Source: Costus lasius
Taxonomy: Eukaryota; Streptophyta; Magnoliopsida; Zingiberales; Costaceae
DNA: 64,000 nt
Direction: 5' to 3'
Assembly: GCA_027563935.2 (NCBI GenBank)
Contig: CM050449.1
Coordinates: forward strand, 59,661,949-59,725,948
Shown here piece by piece: positions 35,514 to 47,072 of the stretch. Position 1 is the stretch's first letter. Each line of letters starts with the position of its first letter. A program made the position numbers and the translations under genes. The notes under the pieces are model-generated. The model saw only the letters and a program-made list of their open reading frames with translations. It was not told the origin of the DNA and made no database searches.

Positions 35514-36125
35514 TCTCACTATTTTAAATTCGAATTGACAACCCACAAAGTCAATCGGGAAGTTTAAAACTTCCTAGTGAGATGGGATCCTTATTTCACA
35601 TGAGGCTTCGCGTCCCACGAGGGTGGGATGAGATGCACAAAGTAACCCATGTTTCCTAAGGTGGGCGCGCCGACCGGTTGCTCCAAGCAACTCCCCTTGT
35701 CGAGACAGTCTGGGCATTTCATGTCCAGCGAGGGCTGGATACAACATGAAACCTTTACCTTTCAACGATGCCTCTAGACTTTCACCATGTGCCCAGCACA
35801 TGTGAACTTCTAGTCAAGTCCATTCCTAACCGTTATGCCCAGGGCCAACGAGTTTCCTTGCAAAGGCATGCCCAGGTTAAAACTGGACTGGGGAAACCAT
35901 TGCCACCACGCACTTTCTAAAGATAAGTGGGTGTGTCCCACGAGGGTGGGAAACAATTCATAACTCCACTGATCGATAGCTTAGTGAGGGCTACGCGTTA
36001 GAAGGCTACCAGACTTGATATTTTACTTGAGGGTTTTGTTTAAGGTCTCATCATCTCAGTTTTATCTTATGTATATCATTACAGGCATACAATCCTATGG
36101 TGATAACATAACGGTAAAACATTTC
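35514..36125 (-). ncRNA. E3 leader: diverged version of the structured RNA domain
   Basis: On the minus strand: a long stem around the shared loop CCATAGGA (about 36119-36060); the shared block AGCCTTCTAACGCG; hairpins TCCCACCCTCGTGGGA (35951-35936), TCCAGCCCTCGCTGGA (35739-35724) and TCCCACCCTCGTGGGA (35628-35613); and TCTCACTA/TAGTGAGA (35582-35514) enclosing GGAAGTTT/AAACTTCC-type and ATTGAC/GTCAAT hairpins. Positions agree with E1 although the stem sequences differ, which supports real structure. Confidence 0.6.
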
Positions 36126-37002
36126 AGGCATGCTTCTGCAGATAATAATAAAAGCAGTAAAGAATGATGTGATCATATCCTATACAAGACATTGAACCAA
36201 TCCATGCCATGAAATAGGTTCAACTCTTATCCTAGAACTCAAGCCCCAAAAACTAGACCTAGCCCACCCGACCTCTAGCTTGAACTTCAAGGTTGGCTCC
36301 AAGGTCCTTCTCTCATGGTTTAGCTCTCAAACCGTAGAGGAATACTTTCAAAGTTCCCATAGGTTCGGCCAATGCCATGGTCTTGCGCCATTAAGCAGGA
36401 TTGCGCCTCTTGCTTGTTGCACCACCATCCATGCGCTAAGCTCCAAGTATATGCGCCACCCTAATCTTCTTCTTAGTCAAAAGCAAAAGAAAAGCGGCAC
36501 GCAGACCTCACGAGGATACATCGCAGGCATGCAAAAGGGGGCTTGACTAATGACCACAACATCATGCACAATCAAGGTATTTACTCATGCAATTCTACAT
36601 GCTCGTGAAAAACATAAAATCTGAAATTTTACTTTTTCATAAAACTAGTCTCTTTTTCTCATCTTCTTCTCACAAATCTTTTGTTTTATTGCGATTTATT
36701 TTTCATGATGATTTCAGAGATCCTTTCGGCTGGCAATTTTGTCAGATCAAGAGACTTGGCCAGTCCGAAGACACAATGCCCGTCCTACTTGACAAGATTA
36801 CGTGCGCCTTTGATCTTTAAATCAAACAAGAAAAATAGTCCAAAAATTCCAAAAGAGATTGAGAGGATGATAGGAACAAGAAACCCTAATTTTTCTACTT
36901 TTAGAAAAATCGTTTGCCATGCATCATGCTATTTACGAAAATAGAGATATGGCATGTGAGCATGAAAGAAAAGCATAAAACATCGTTCGAGTCTTGCAAG
37001 TC
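36126..37002 (-). other. E3 proximal leader, non-coding
   Basis: Sequence between the structured domain and the primer site. Short frames occur but none resembles a protein, and I see no further feature. Confidence 0.5.
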
Positions 37003-37014
37003 GCTCTGATACCA
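37003..37014 (-). other. E3 primer binding site
   Basis: Minus strand reads TGGTATCAGAGC (initiator tRNA-Met), one base from the 5' LTR end at 37016. Confidence 0.9.
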
Positions 37015-37015
37015 C

Positions 37016-38967
37016 TGTTGGGAAACCCCGGGGACATTTTACAATTTTTAGAGTCATGGACATACATTTTACGCAGCGGAAGAATGTCCCCGAAATAGGC
37101 CAGTCCCAAAAACCAAGTGAAGATCGCAAGCAAGGGAGTCGACACGATGAGTTAGGAAATACCTTAAGAGCAATGTAGAGCGATGCCAATGCAGGCGCCC
37201 AAGTGTGCGCCCTCTGCAGTCTCACACACACGGATCTCTTGAGTTCTCTTCTTCCACGCCCGGTGCTAGCCTCGGGAAGAAGATCCAAGCCTTAGGGAGA
37301 TGCTCTACTTCACTTGCGCCACCAAGAGAGATGATGCGCCAAGAGAAGAATGAAGACTGCCCAAACCGCCAAGCACTAAAGTTCCTTGCGCCAAGAGGAA
37401 AGGAAGAAAAGGCTTCCGGTTAAGGAAGAAGGAAGATGCGCCCTTGCTCCTAGCACTCGCCCTCTTCTTGTGTTCACGCCTTCAAGGATTGATCACTCTT
37501 TGAGGGCTCGGCTAGGTGTTCTTTTATAAGGCAAGAGGCGATTTATGAAAGGCTAGGATGAAGACAAGTGGGCGGCTAGGATGAGAACGTTTGAGACAAG
37601 GAAAGTCTTCAAGACATTTCCATAATTCTCATTCAACCATTCCTTTTAGAGCCCATGTCCTTCTATGTGCGCCAAGGCCTTGCCTTGCGCCCCAAGTAAT
37701 GCCATAGAGGCATTCATACCATAAGAGATTAAGGGGGGAGGCGCCAATTGCTTCCTTATGAGGCAAATTGCGCCACTTCTCCCCATTATGCCCATAGGCA
37801 CCTAGGGGAGAAGATTTGTCCCCATTATACCCTTTTAGCCTTTCTTCTCTTCATGACAACTTATCATTGTGCCTCATTGGATAATGAGCTAGCCCAAACT
37901 TCATTACATGGGTTGATTAAGCACTTGGATCCAATCCAATGCAACCTTAATCCAAATGTGACCAACAATGGTCAAATACGGGTCAACCTGCCATAAATGA
38001 AGTTTGGCTCCAATAATATTCTTCCATCTCATCAGGCCCATTGGCGCTGATGAAATCTCCCAATTAGATCTGAGTTATCCAATAACTCGATCATAAGGCT
38101 TCCCAATCAATACGAGAACTCAAGTATCAAGGTGTGCGACCCTGTAGGTTCCTCTGACGCTGGCAATGCTGACCAAAGGTCATCACAAGCAGTGAGTGGC
38201 ACCTAGCAGTGCATCGCTGCTACCCAGGTCATTGGAATGGATATCGACATCGACATCCCCATCATCGCAACTAGGTATAGATACATTACAGTCTCTTTGC
38301 CGGACTGATATCCGATTGGACAAGTGTGTCACCACTTGTTTTCATCCAATCACATGGTTATGACTAAATCAGGTTCTTACCTGGGTATGGCCATACACTT
38401 TCAGTCATAGAACCATAGAGGAGCTCCAGGGATATCATGCTTCCCTAGGGAAGGGGCAAATCCTATGTCTGTCCATTGATCTTCTCATATGGGTCGTGAC
38501 ATGCTCAATGACAACTGTTATAACCTCCCAGCTATGGCAAGGTGTTAGGTTGTATCAAAGCAAGTCCCTAACCATATAGAATGATCAATGACCTCAAGTC
38601 AAGGGATCAATGCATCTCCTGTCACTTATGAGGATAACTCATGACACCAAGTCATAGCCTCATAGCGGGTCTATCCAGTATATCCTCCAATGATATACCT
38701 ATGTGTCTGCGTTAGCACCACGTGCCTAACCAGCCCACATACCAGTCTCACAAGTACCAGAGCTGTCCCATATCCACTCAGGTACATCGACTGTGGACGA
38801 TTATTTGAGCACAGATCCAATCTGTCTCCAGGGACATTATCATGTAAGTACACAATCGCAGGTGTAGACAAACAATGATAACAACAATGCCATAATGATA
38901 TATAAATATCAATGTCAAGTAGTACATAAGTTGACCAAAACTAGGTCCTAGGGCATATACACCAATA
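37016..38967 (-). repeat. E3 5' LTR
   Basis: 1952-bp minus-strand LTR ending CCAACA at the primer site. The expected outer CAACA reads CAATA at 38963-38967, a substitution at the terminus. A homologue of the LTR hairpin, TGACC-TTT-GGTCA, sits at 38182-38170 in the same context as the GNRA hairpin of the other family. Confidence 0.88.
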
Positions 38968-40188
38968 GTAGCCTACACCAAGGGTCGGGTACTGTCGAGG
39001 AGTATCGTCTCACCTTCGAGACGTTGTAACCTGCAGGAGGACCCCGAGTTAGTATTGTCAAAATTTAAGAATGGGCTCCAAGTGGACATCCGCCGAGCCT
39101 TGCCCACATATGGACCAGCGACCTTTGACCAAACTTTTCAATGTGCTCGAGACATCGAGCAAGACCTTCATGTCCCTGCCCGGCACAGCGACCTTGGCCC
39201 CCCATAGGCGTCCCCATGCGGGCGGTCCCCCACCGCCCCACCCACGATTTGAGCGTCCAGAGCCTCGTTCGGACCCGCGACCCGCACCCCCAACCCATCA
39301 GTCCCCTAGACGCCCTCCCCCTGAGGCCCCACCTTCTTGGCCCACTTGGTAGGAGAAAGCCAAGGCCCTAGCGGTCGGAGCCTCTGGCCATATTACCTGC
39401 TACAACTGTTTGCAGCCGGGTCACATGTCGCGTGAATGTCCCAAGAAACCCGCTCAAGCCGACATGGGTCCGGCTTGCGTCGCCACCATAACCCCCGCTG
39501 AGCACGATGTTGAGGCAGAGTGTTACACTAGTGGCGAGGAGTCGGGTCCATCCGCACTTTCCATCCGTTGCAACCTTGTGCAGCCCGCGCCTACCAAGGA
39601 TTGGAGGCACTCGGGCATTTTCACAACTTACATTAAGTGCAATGGGCACTCGTGTAAGATCGTCATTGATGGTGGTAATAGCCTGAACGTGGTCTCTCGA
39701 ACCGCGGTCACGCGTTTCGGCCTTCTCCTGGAACCCCACCCGAGACCTTACTCTATCGCCTAGGTCGATACCACGAGCCTTCCGGTCACCCACCAATGTC
39801 AGGTTCCCATCGCGTTTGGGAACTATCGTGAGAAGGTATTGTTCGACATTGCGACTATGGACGTCGCCCACGTCCTCCTTGGCCGCCCATGGTTGTACGA
39901 TAGAGACGTAGTCCATTATGGCCGGTCGAACACTTATGTGTTCGACCACGATGAGCAGAAGATCCGCCTGATCCCAGCTCCGCCTAAGGAGCTTCGTGCG
40001 TCCACCTCCAAGGGTCTGATTACACCCTTGGCACCTGCCCCTCCGCCTTCCCCCATGGTCTCCCTCATGCGCACCCCCGCATTGGTTCGCCAGGCTCATG
40101 CGGCCAAGACTGTCTACGCGCTCATGTTGTGCGAAGTGCAGGACCCTGTCCCTTGCCCTGATCCGGCGCCTCCTGTTGAAGTGTCCAC
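38968..40188 (+). pseudogene. gag-pol: Gypsy element G: gag C-terminus, zinc knuckle and protease region
   Basis: Gag-like residues (LQEDPEL then KFKNGLQ) start near 39033 with frameshifts and stops around them. A zinc knuckle, CYNCLQPGHMSREC, follows near 39400. A retropepsin-like segment carries IDGGNSLN (39664-39690, usually DxGA/S) and, after a stop near 39762, LLGRPWLYD (about 39872). A proline-rich linker leads to the junction with solo LTR Y. The chromovirus-like Gypsy assignment is tentative. E3 interrupts the 5' side and no LTR of G is recognised. Confidence 0.8.
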
Positions 40189-43100
40189 TGTCACACCCCT
40201 AGAGGATAGTTATTTCATAATATAAAAAAATTTTGCAATATGTATCCAAGATCAAAACATGATAACCTGATCAACATAGCTTATAAAATTTATTTTCCAT
40301 CATCTAGGAGGTAACAACAATTCAAATAACCATTCAAAATTTCTCATTTCTATTAATCAAAATCCTTATCATAAAACCATACATCTTATTCCAAAACCAT
40401 AGTCTTTATTTCAAAACTACACTTATATTACAAACATCAAAATGAATGTCATACATGAGTCATTTAACTTTACATGCTCAATATTTCACAACCATAATAT
40501 CTCACACACAAGTCATGGATCTTCTCACACTTATCATACAAACATACTAGCATCTTCATACATTAGTCATATGTTTACATGTTCAAAACATAAAACCACA
40601 ACTCATTATCTTCCTTAAACCGTCCACATAAATTTGTAGCCCAAAGCTAACCTGTAAAGAGTTTAGAATGCAAGGATTGAGCAAGAATGCTCAGCAAGTA
40701 ATTAAGATGCCAAAAAGGAGAAGTATTCATAATAGATTTCCACATGGTTCCACAAGTAATATCACATGGAAACATAATAGTGACATGGTAAGCAATAGTG
40801 ACATGATAAGCGTAATACCATGGTAAGCAATAATGACATGATAAGCATAATACCATGGTAAGCAATAGTGACATGATAAGCATAATACCATGGTATGCAT
40901 AACACAAGGTAGCAATCCAAAGATCACAAAGATAAATCAACCCAAAGTAACATAGAGTCACATGGTAAGCATGATGATCATAAGAATCAATCCAAAGAAA
41001 CATAGAGTCACATGGTAAGCATAAAGAACACAAAGAAGAATCAACCCAAAGATACATATCATACGCAACATAGGTAGCATAGTGGAGAATCACAAATAAC
41101 ATAAATGTTCCACGTTTGGAAGCATATTCCACCCTCATCAGGGTGAAACCCAAACATATATTTCATCTGGAGCTATCATGGTTCCTCATATCAGAGATAG
41201 TGGAATTCAAGAGGTGGCTCCCATGGATTCAAGAGAAGACCTCCATTATTTCTAATGTGGTACTTTGTTCCATGTAGCACTTTGTTCCATAACTATCAAT
41301 CTCTTCCCAGTTCTAGACATCAAACAAACAAATGCCAGCTGGAGCTGTCATGACTCCTCAAATCAGAGATAGTGGGACTTTGTTCCACAACTATCAATCT
41401 CTTCCCAGTTCTGGGCTTCATAGTCAAACATATGCTATTCCCACTAGCATTCATACATTAACAAATGGAAACCTACCAAAATGGGTTTTTTGATATATGT
41501 ATCAATCCCTCAAAGATGTGAACCATAAAATTCATAGATGAGATACATGTTGCTGATATACTCATTTCCAAATGGAAGAGAAATAAGTATCAATAAGCTC
41601 CACAAAGAAGACCATATATGGAAGATACACATAGCAATGGTCATGTAATTCAAAATCAGAAAGTTGGAGCTTGTTTACCATGAACATTACATTCTTCATA
41701 TGAAACCATTTGGTATGATATTGGTGTCAAAACAAAGGTTTTCGAGTCTAGTTTTCAGGAACACAAATTTGACTTAAAGTGGAGCTCAATACATGAAGTT
41801 ATGAGTTTTAAAATAGCAAGAGGTCAGAATCAGGACAATGATATTTCCAGATTTAAATGGTTAACTTCAAAAATCGAGGATAATTTGATTTCGTATCCAA
41901 ATCATGCAAATAAAGGCTCCAGGTGTAGGCTAATCAGTCTACTTGATACACAAATGAAAATTAGGTAGCACTACTATCACAAAATCTGGACATATAGTGC
42001 ACACACTAGATAAAGGTCCAAAGAGCAAAAGCATATTTTCTGGGTCGGATTTGGCTGAGGAAACAAGATTGATAACCTATTCGAAAATACTCAATATCTA
42101 ATCCAAACGAAAGCTAATTAAGTCTTCTTTACAATGAATCTGATTTTATACGATTTGGATCATATAGTCAAAAGTTATGATCATTTGAATGAAGAAAGGT
42201 CAGATTTACTTTAAATATGGATTCATAGTTGTTTAACATAGCATTGATCATTCTTCCAAGGGTCGAATTTACCAAAAATCATAGAAATCAGAACCAAATT
42301 GAAGGCATACATGAAGTACAAGATCATTTCGCATACAATTGAAGTCAAAGGCAAACAACTACAAAGGAAGATTAAGAACTTGCCTTAGAAGATTACTCTC
42401 CACTTCTTTTCTCCCCTTTTCTTTCCTTTCTCCTTCCCTTTCCTTAGGGTTCGTTTTTCTCAGGTTAGGCACCACCAAAAGGGAGCAAATCTCAATTTTG
42501 TTCCATCTTTAGCTTCTCATGCAAGAAATGATGAGGTGCAAGCAAGTGGTAAACTCAAGTACCATAAGGTGGCAAGGTGCTAACCCTTTTGCCCTTTGTT
42601 TTTTGTTCAATTTTCTCTTATGCCCTTTTTGTTTTTACTTGAATTTCTCCTAAAATTTCTTTTATCTCCCTCAAGCCAAATGACACATTCTTGTGGTGAC
42701 CTTCATTTTTCTCTAATTGAAAGCCTCTAGCATGAGGTGTCAAGGTGCTTGTCTTCTCATGCAAGCTATGAGGTGGCAACACTTGGTGCTTGTCTTCTCA
42801 TGCAAGCCATGAGGTGGCATCACCTTATTAATGCCCCCCTCATGAAATCATAAGCTGGTTTAACTCTTCTCCCATCAACTATGAACGCATAACTTAGTTA
42901 CTTCATCATTTAATACCAAATTCCCAAGTAGCATATCATATGATAAATTTACCGTTTTGCCCAATTCTTTTCACAATATTCCCAATGAGTCATAGTATGA
43001 CTCTTGAGTTATACCATTATAAAAGGAACCTTGAATATCACACTTAGCTACAATTTAACTTCAAGAGTCCATACAAACAAAATAACTTAGTAGGTTTAGG

Positions 43101-43194
43101 CTTTATGCATTATGGCACCACTTGCTTTACTTTTCAAGGCAACTTTGATTCTATCACAAAATGATAATAGTGATATTAAAGCATGGGTATCACA
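40189..43194. mobile_element. Y: solo LTR of a Gypsy-like element (about 3.0 kb)
   Basis: Starts TGTCACACCC and ends GGGTATCACA. It is flanked by TCCAC (40184-40188) and TCCGC (43195-43199), a target duplication with one mismatch. Removing it rejoins Gypsy G in the protease-RT linker (...VS then ALLAEFSDI). The interior is non-coding and has tandem repeats: a 35-bp unit three times at 40784-40888, a diverged pair around 41165-41410 and a pair of about 50 bp near 42750-42830. No element-internal sequence is present. Orientation is undetermined. Confidence 0.8.
40784..40905. repeat. 35-bp tandem repeat in solo LTR Y
   Basis: Units begin CATGGTA at 40784, 40819, 40854 and 40889 (the last partial) and contain sub-repeats of 'gacatgataagcataatac' type. 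The antisense frame through it, rich in Leu and Cys, is a by-product of the repeat. Confidence 0.85.
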
Positions 43195-43494
43195 TCCGCC
43201 CTCCTTGCCGAGTTTAGTGATATCAGCCCCGAGGATTTGCCTCATGGCCTTCCCCTGGAAAGGGAAATTCAGCACGCGATTGACCTCCTCCTGGGAGCAC
43301 CCCTCCTTAACTTGCCCCATCATCGCCTTAACCATGCGGAACACGCTGAGTTACAGCGTCAGGTGGATGATCTCCTCACTAAGGGGTACATCCGTGAGAG
43401 TTTCAGCCCTTGTCGTGGCGCATGTGTGTCGATAGCCGCACTATCAATTGGATCACTGTCAAGTATCGGTTTCCCATTCCTCGGCCTGACGACA
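43195..43494 (+). pseudogene. pol: Gypsy element G: reverse transcriptase N-terminal segment
   Basis: Reads LPHGLPLEREIQHAIDLL, then [22 protein letters not shown], then after a frameshift [11 protein letters not shown] and [11 protein letters not shown]: the start of a Gypsy RT. It is cut at 43495 by Athila-like LTR A. The RT resumes at 54489 with about 15 residues missing between the two pieces. Confidence 0.85.
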
Positions 43495-43568
43495 TGCTAT
43501 TGTACTCCGCAATTGCACAGATACTCGAAGTAATAAAAGATATCGAACCACAGAGACCTTGTTGCCAA

Positions 43569-45273
43569 TGTTGGAGTATGCCCTTAAGGCTAATGTTTGA
43601 GGCCTTTGGGATTGTAATAGTATCATGTAATAAACTCTTATGTTTATAAAAGGCATGGTTATTATTCAGCTTGTTACCTTGTCTGCTGTAATAAGTGTAC
43701 TTCTGAATAATGTCTCAAAGCTGTTCAGCTAGGCTGACAGGCTATAAGTCCTTAGTCGAGATATCTTGGAGAACATGAGACAGCCTTGATATGATAGAGA
43801 CTAATATGAGTGCTAATCTTATAGGATGCTTCGAGCATGGAATAAGATGTAGACTCATGGGTACATTGGATGTACTGGACAGACCCTACTGGGATATTCC
43901 ATTGCTTGTCACAATGTGAATGATCCTTGTAAGCAACAAGTGGCACATGTCCTCTGACTTGAGATCACTTGTGTTTCTAAATGAGGATTGTCATTGTCTT
44001 GAGCTAGTTCAATATCATTTGAGATATAATGATTATAGACTATCTTGGATGGTGAGCTTGAATCAGGTTAGGGCACTTGTGATAGATAAAGGATTGCCGT
44101 CTCCTTGTTTAAGGAGTGTGATGTTCTATAGGGCCACACTATATGAGATGATTGAGGAAGTGTATGGCCATACCCAGATGACTATGTTCATCTGATCTAA
44201 TCATGCTCATCGTATTGGAGTTACAAGCTTGACATGCTTGTCCAATAAGAACATCCAGTGGCAAAGGACACATGTATGCCTTGTGAATTGAGTCACACTT
44301 GTGCTGTGTTTTGGGTGCAGTCTTGGAAGACTCTTTCCTTTATATCGGGAGACAGTGATGTGTTGCTAGATACCCCTCACTGATCGTGATAACGTAAGTT
44401 ATCGTTACCGACATTTAAAGGAAACCCTCAGGGTCGCACAATTTGGTGATATGGCTTCCTTAAGTCAGTTCGTGTGGACTGAATTGTTTTGGTTCAGTTT
44501 AAAGAGATTTAATCTCTGATTGTAAGTGAGATCTGGTCTGATCATGTTTGATTGATTAGAGCTTTAGATCGGTAAGCTTCGATCGAGAGAGATGATGCTA
44601 GATCGGTGCGATCAGAAGCGTCAGATGATGAAGGGTCAGATCTAGGACCTTGTGGTCTAATTTGGTCTAGACTTAATTCTGGGCTGATTTGGTTTCGAAA
44701 TTGAACCAATGAAATTGAACCGGCTCATGGGTTGAGCGCTTGGTTCAAGAGGGAGAAGAGGTTGCGTTTGGTTCATGGAAACATGAACCATGAACGCCAA
44801 CTCTTAATCGTTGCCATTTATGGAAAGTTCCATAAGCTAAACGCATATGCGTTCATGGCTTGATTACTCTCTAATGCTTTCGGTTTTGCTCTTTGGGCGT
44901 GGAGAAAACGGCTTGCTCTTGGAGAAGGCGTTGTTCTTGCGAAAAGAAGGAAGAGCTCTCGAAAAGAAGGCAGCCCTTTTCATCTAATCTCCTACACACG
45001 GTTGAAAGAGCTTGCCAATCTTGCTAGCACAAGACTTGCGCAAGGAGGAAGCTTTCATCCCTTGTGTGTGATTTCTTTGGAGAAGATCCCTTCGGTCTTT
45101 CTTCTTCCAAGCCGCACCATCTACATGGCTATGGTATGATCTTGTTCTTATCAATCTTTGATAGTTGAACAATTGGCATGCAAACGATTTTAAAACCCTT
45201 GCTTCCGCTTGCATCATTTTTCATTAGCGCCATGCTTAGGGTTTTTGCCCCCTTTATCTATGGGGTTCCTTCA
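43569..45273 (+). repeat. E5 5' LTR
   Basis: TGTTGGAG to TCCTTCA, a repeat of 50978-52682. GNRA hairpin GATAAC-GTAA-GTTATC at 44388-44403. Confidence 0.93.
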
Positions 45274-45275
45274 AT

Positions 45276-45287
45276 TGGTATCAGAGC
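45276..45287 (+). other. E5 primer binding site
   Basis: TGGTATCAGAGC, initiator tRNA-Met complement, two bases after the LTR. Confidence 0.92.
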
Positions 45288-45385
45288 TTGGCTCTTTGCA
45301 TGCTATTTTGTTTGCTAATGTGATCCATACTTGTTGCGCTTGTATCATGGCTTCATGAAGGTTGCGCATGTATCATTTGATGACA

Positions 45386-45450
45386 TGTAGTTTGCGCTCC
45401 CCCTTGAAGGGGACTCCCTGTAGTTTGCGCTCCCCCTTGAAGGGGACCCC
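45386..45450 (+). repeat. Tandem LTR-end-like duplication in the E5 leader
   Basis: 'tgtagtttgcgctccccctt' followed by 'gaaggggac' occurs twice in a row, about 33 bp apart. The unit matches the 3' end of E1- and E6-type LTRs (gcgctccccttgaaggggac), not the end of E5's own LTR. Confidence 0.75.
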
Positions 45451-46063
45451 CTTAGATCTAAGGGTTATCAAGCATGTTGTTTGTTTGTTTGCGCATGTAC
45501 TAGATGTTTTTAAAAACAAACTTACATCTTGCGCGCATGATTAGATCTAAGGCGTCCCTACAATAAACCCTTAGATGGGTTGATGGGGTTGAAGACACCA
45601 CTAGGTTAGATCCAAGTCTGATCAGACCATCTGACAGCTCAGATGGGTTGACCCAATAGCACCTATGCGCAAGCACAAGGTGGCTATAGGTTGACTGCAT
45701 CTAGGGCGTGTAGCGAGGTCTGGTTGAGACAACTACTGAACGCACTTGAGTTAGGCCCGGGGTCACACCCGCTTGCCAAAACTCATGGGGTGGTTCAGCC
45801 CTTGGGGCATGCATGGTTGACCATTAGGTCAACTCGGGTCAGTTAGGACTCGGTGCATGCAAGGGCAAAGGATCTAGCTAGATGGATGAGTGGATCCCCA
45901 TCAATGGACCATTGTAAGGTTATAGGGATCATAAGGAAATTAAAATTGATGCCATGGGGTTTTTCAAAACTTTTAATTTCAAGATGATTGGATCACATGT
46001 TGATTGAACCATTTGCTTGTTTATTTAGTCTTATGTGGGTTGCCCTATTGTGTGCTGTGCTGG

Positions 46064-46195
46064 GGCCTGCGTGCCTGGATTTAAAATTGTAAATTAATTT
46101 GTGATCTGCGAATCACATTGTACTTAATTTATAATATGTAGTTGACCTGCGAGTCAACCTTGTCTAGATAGATCAAATGTATTTGATTAGACAAG
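46064..46195 (+). ncRNA. E5 leader: CTGCGA/T-loop hairpin cluster
   Basis: GGC-CTGCGT-GCC (46064-46075), GTGAT-CTGCGA-ATCAC (46101-46116), GTTGAC-CTGCGA-GTCAAC (46141-46158), then CTTGTCTA/TAGACAAG (46159-46195) around ATCAAAT/ATTTGAT. The C and G in that inner stem are a compensated change relative to E1. Confidence 0.5.
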
Positions 46196-46402
46196 AGCAA
46201 AGGCACACATCCCAAAGGGGCATTCAGCTGGTAACGCACCTGAGGTGCTCTTGGCGCTAGGGCCCTAGGTTGGACCAGATGAGATGCCAAGGAGCTCAAG
46301 TGAAGACTTAAGTAAATTAAGGTCTTACTAGGGTTCATGGGCTTTTACCACATAAGATCATGCTTTCTTCTTATTGCTTATAATTAGAATTGCATGTTTA
46401 AG

Positions 46403-46980
46403 TTTATCTTCTGCTATCACCATAGGACTTGCATGATAGTTAAGAAGATAAAAGACCGATAAAATCCAACGCTAATATATCAAGCTCGTAAGCCTTCTGA
46501 CGCGAAACCTCACCTTTCTGATTATCGTTGGAGCCGTGTTGAACCCACTCAGTGGGCACGTCCATCTATCTTCAGACGGTGCTGGATTTCACCTGCGTGT
46601 TACAGAGTTGGGATTTATCCCCTCTCGTTGCTCAGCATAGCACGTGGTGGTCCAGGGAGTAGGTCAGGTCAGCTTGACCATGTTGGCTACATATGTGGCG
46701 CATATGGTAGCACATGGAGGCAGCCATCTCTGGGATCAGAGACTGTGTTGTACCAACTCAGTTGGCACAGTCTGCTGGATTGCCAAGATGAAGGGGAATC
46801 GCACGGGTTGGCGATTGGCTGGGACAGCCTACCAGAAATTAGTGCTTGTTATCTCTGTGCATCTTATCTCGCCTGAGCGGGACGCGGAGACCAAGTATGA
46901 AATCTGGATCCCATCTCACTAAAAGAGTATTACTCTTTCGGACTGTTTACTGGATTTTTCAGTCAGACAAAATAGTGAGA
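46403..46980 (+). ncRNA. E5 leader: conserved structured RNA domain
   Basis: Stem 46403-46452; hairpins 46544-46556, 46753-46765 and 46867-46882 (spacing 197 and 102 nt); junction TCTCACTA/TAGTGAGA at 46914-46980 enclosing AAAGAGT/ACTCTTT and GACTG/CAGTC. Confidence 0.6.
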
Positions 46981-47072
46981 AAAGAATCTTTCTTAAGTCC
47001 TGGATTGATTCTAAACATTGATACTGACCTTGCTGTTCTTGCTTGTTGTAGATTCCTGCAGCAACGAACACC

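Larger units (their letters stand above)
30212..38967 (-). mobile_element. E3: degenerate Copia element of a second family, 3' LTR truncated
   Basis: The 5' LTR (37016-38967, 1952 bp) starts on the minus strand near TGTTGGTG (first bases now TATTGG) and ends CCAACA. The 3' LTR remnant is 30212-31503 and lacks about the last 660 bp. The initiator tRNA-Met primer site, leader and whole gag-pol region are present, but the polyprotein is broken. More than 20 differences between the LTRs make it the oldest near-complete Copia copy here. It is inserted in the gag region of Gypsy element G. No target duplication can be checked because the left end is lost. Confidence 0.9.

Noticed and set aside
39368..40099. 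243-aa minus-strand frame
   Set aside because: Antisense shadow of the Gypsy zinc knuckle and protease region, which is clearly recognisable on the plus strand.
40784..40905. Spaced repeats as a CRISPR-like array
   Set aside because: Plant retrotransposon context, contiguous 35-bp units with no spacers.
40647..41153. 168-aa minus-strand frame rich in Leu, Cys and Tyr
   Set aside because: Translation of the 35-bp tandem repeat in solo LTR Y; no homology and a repeated low-complexity pattern.
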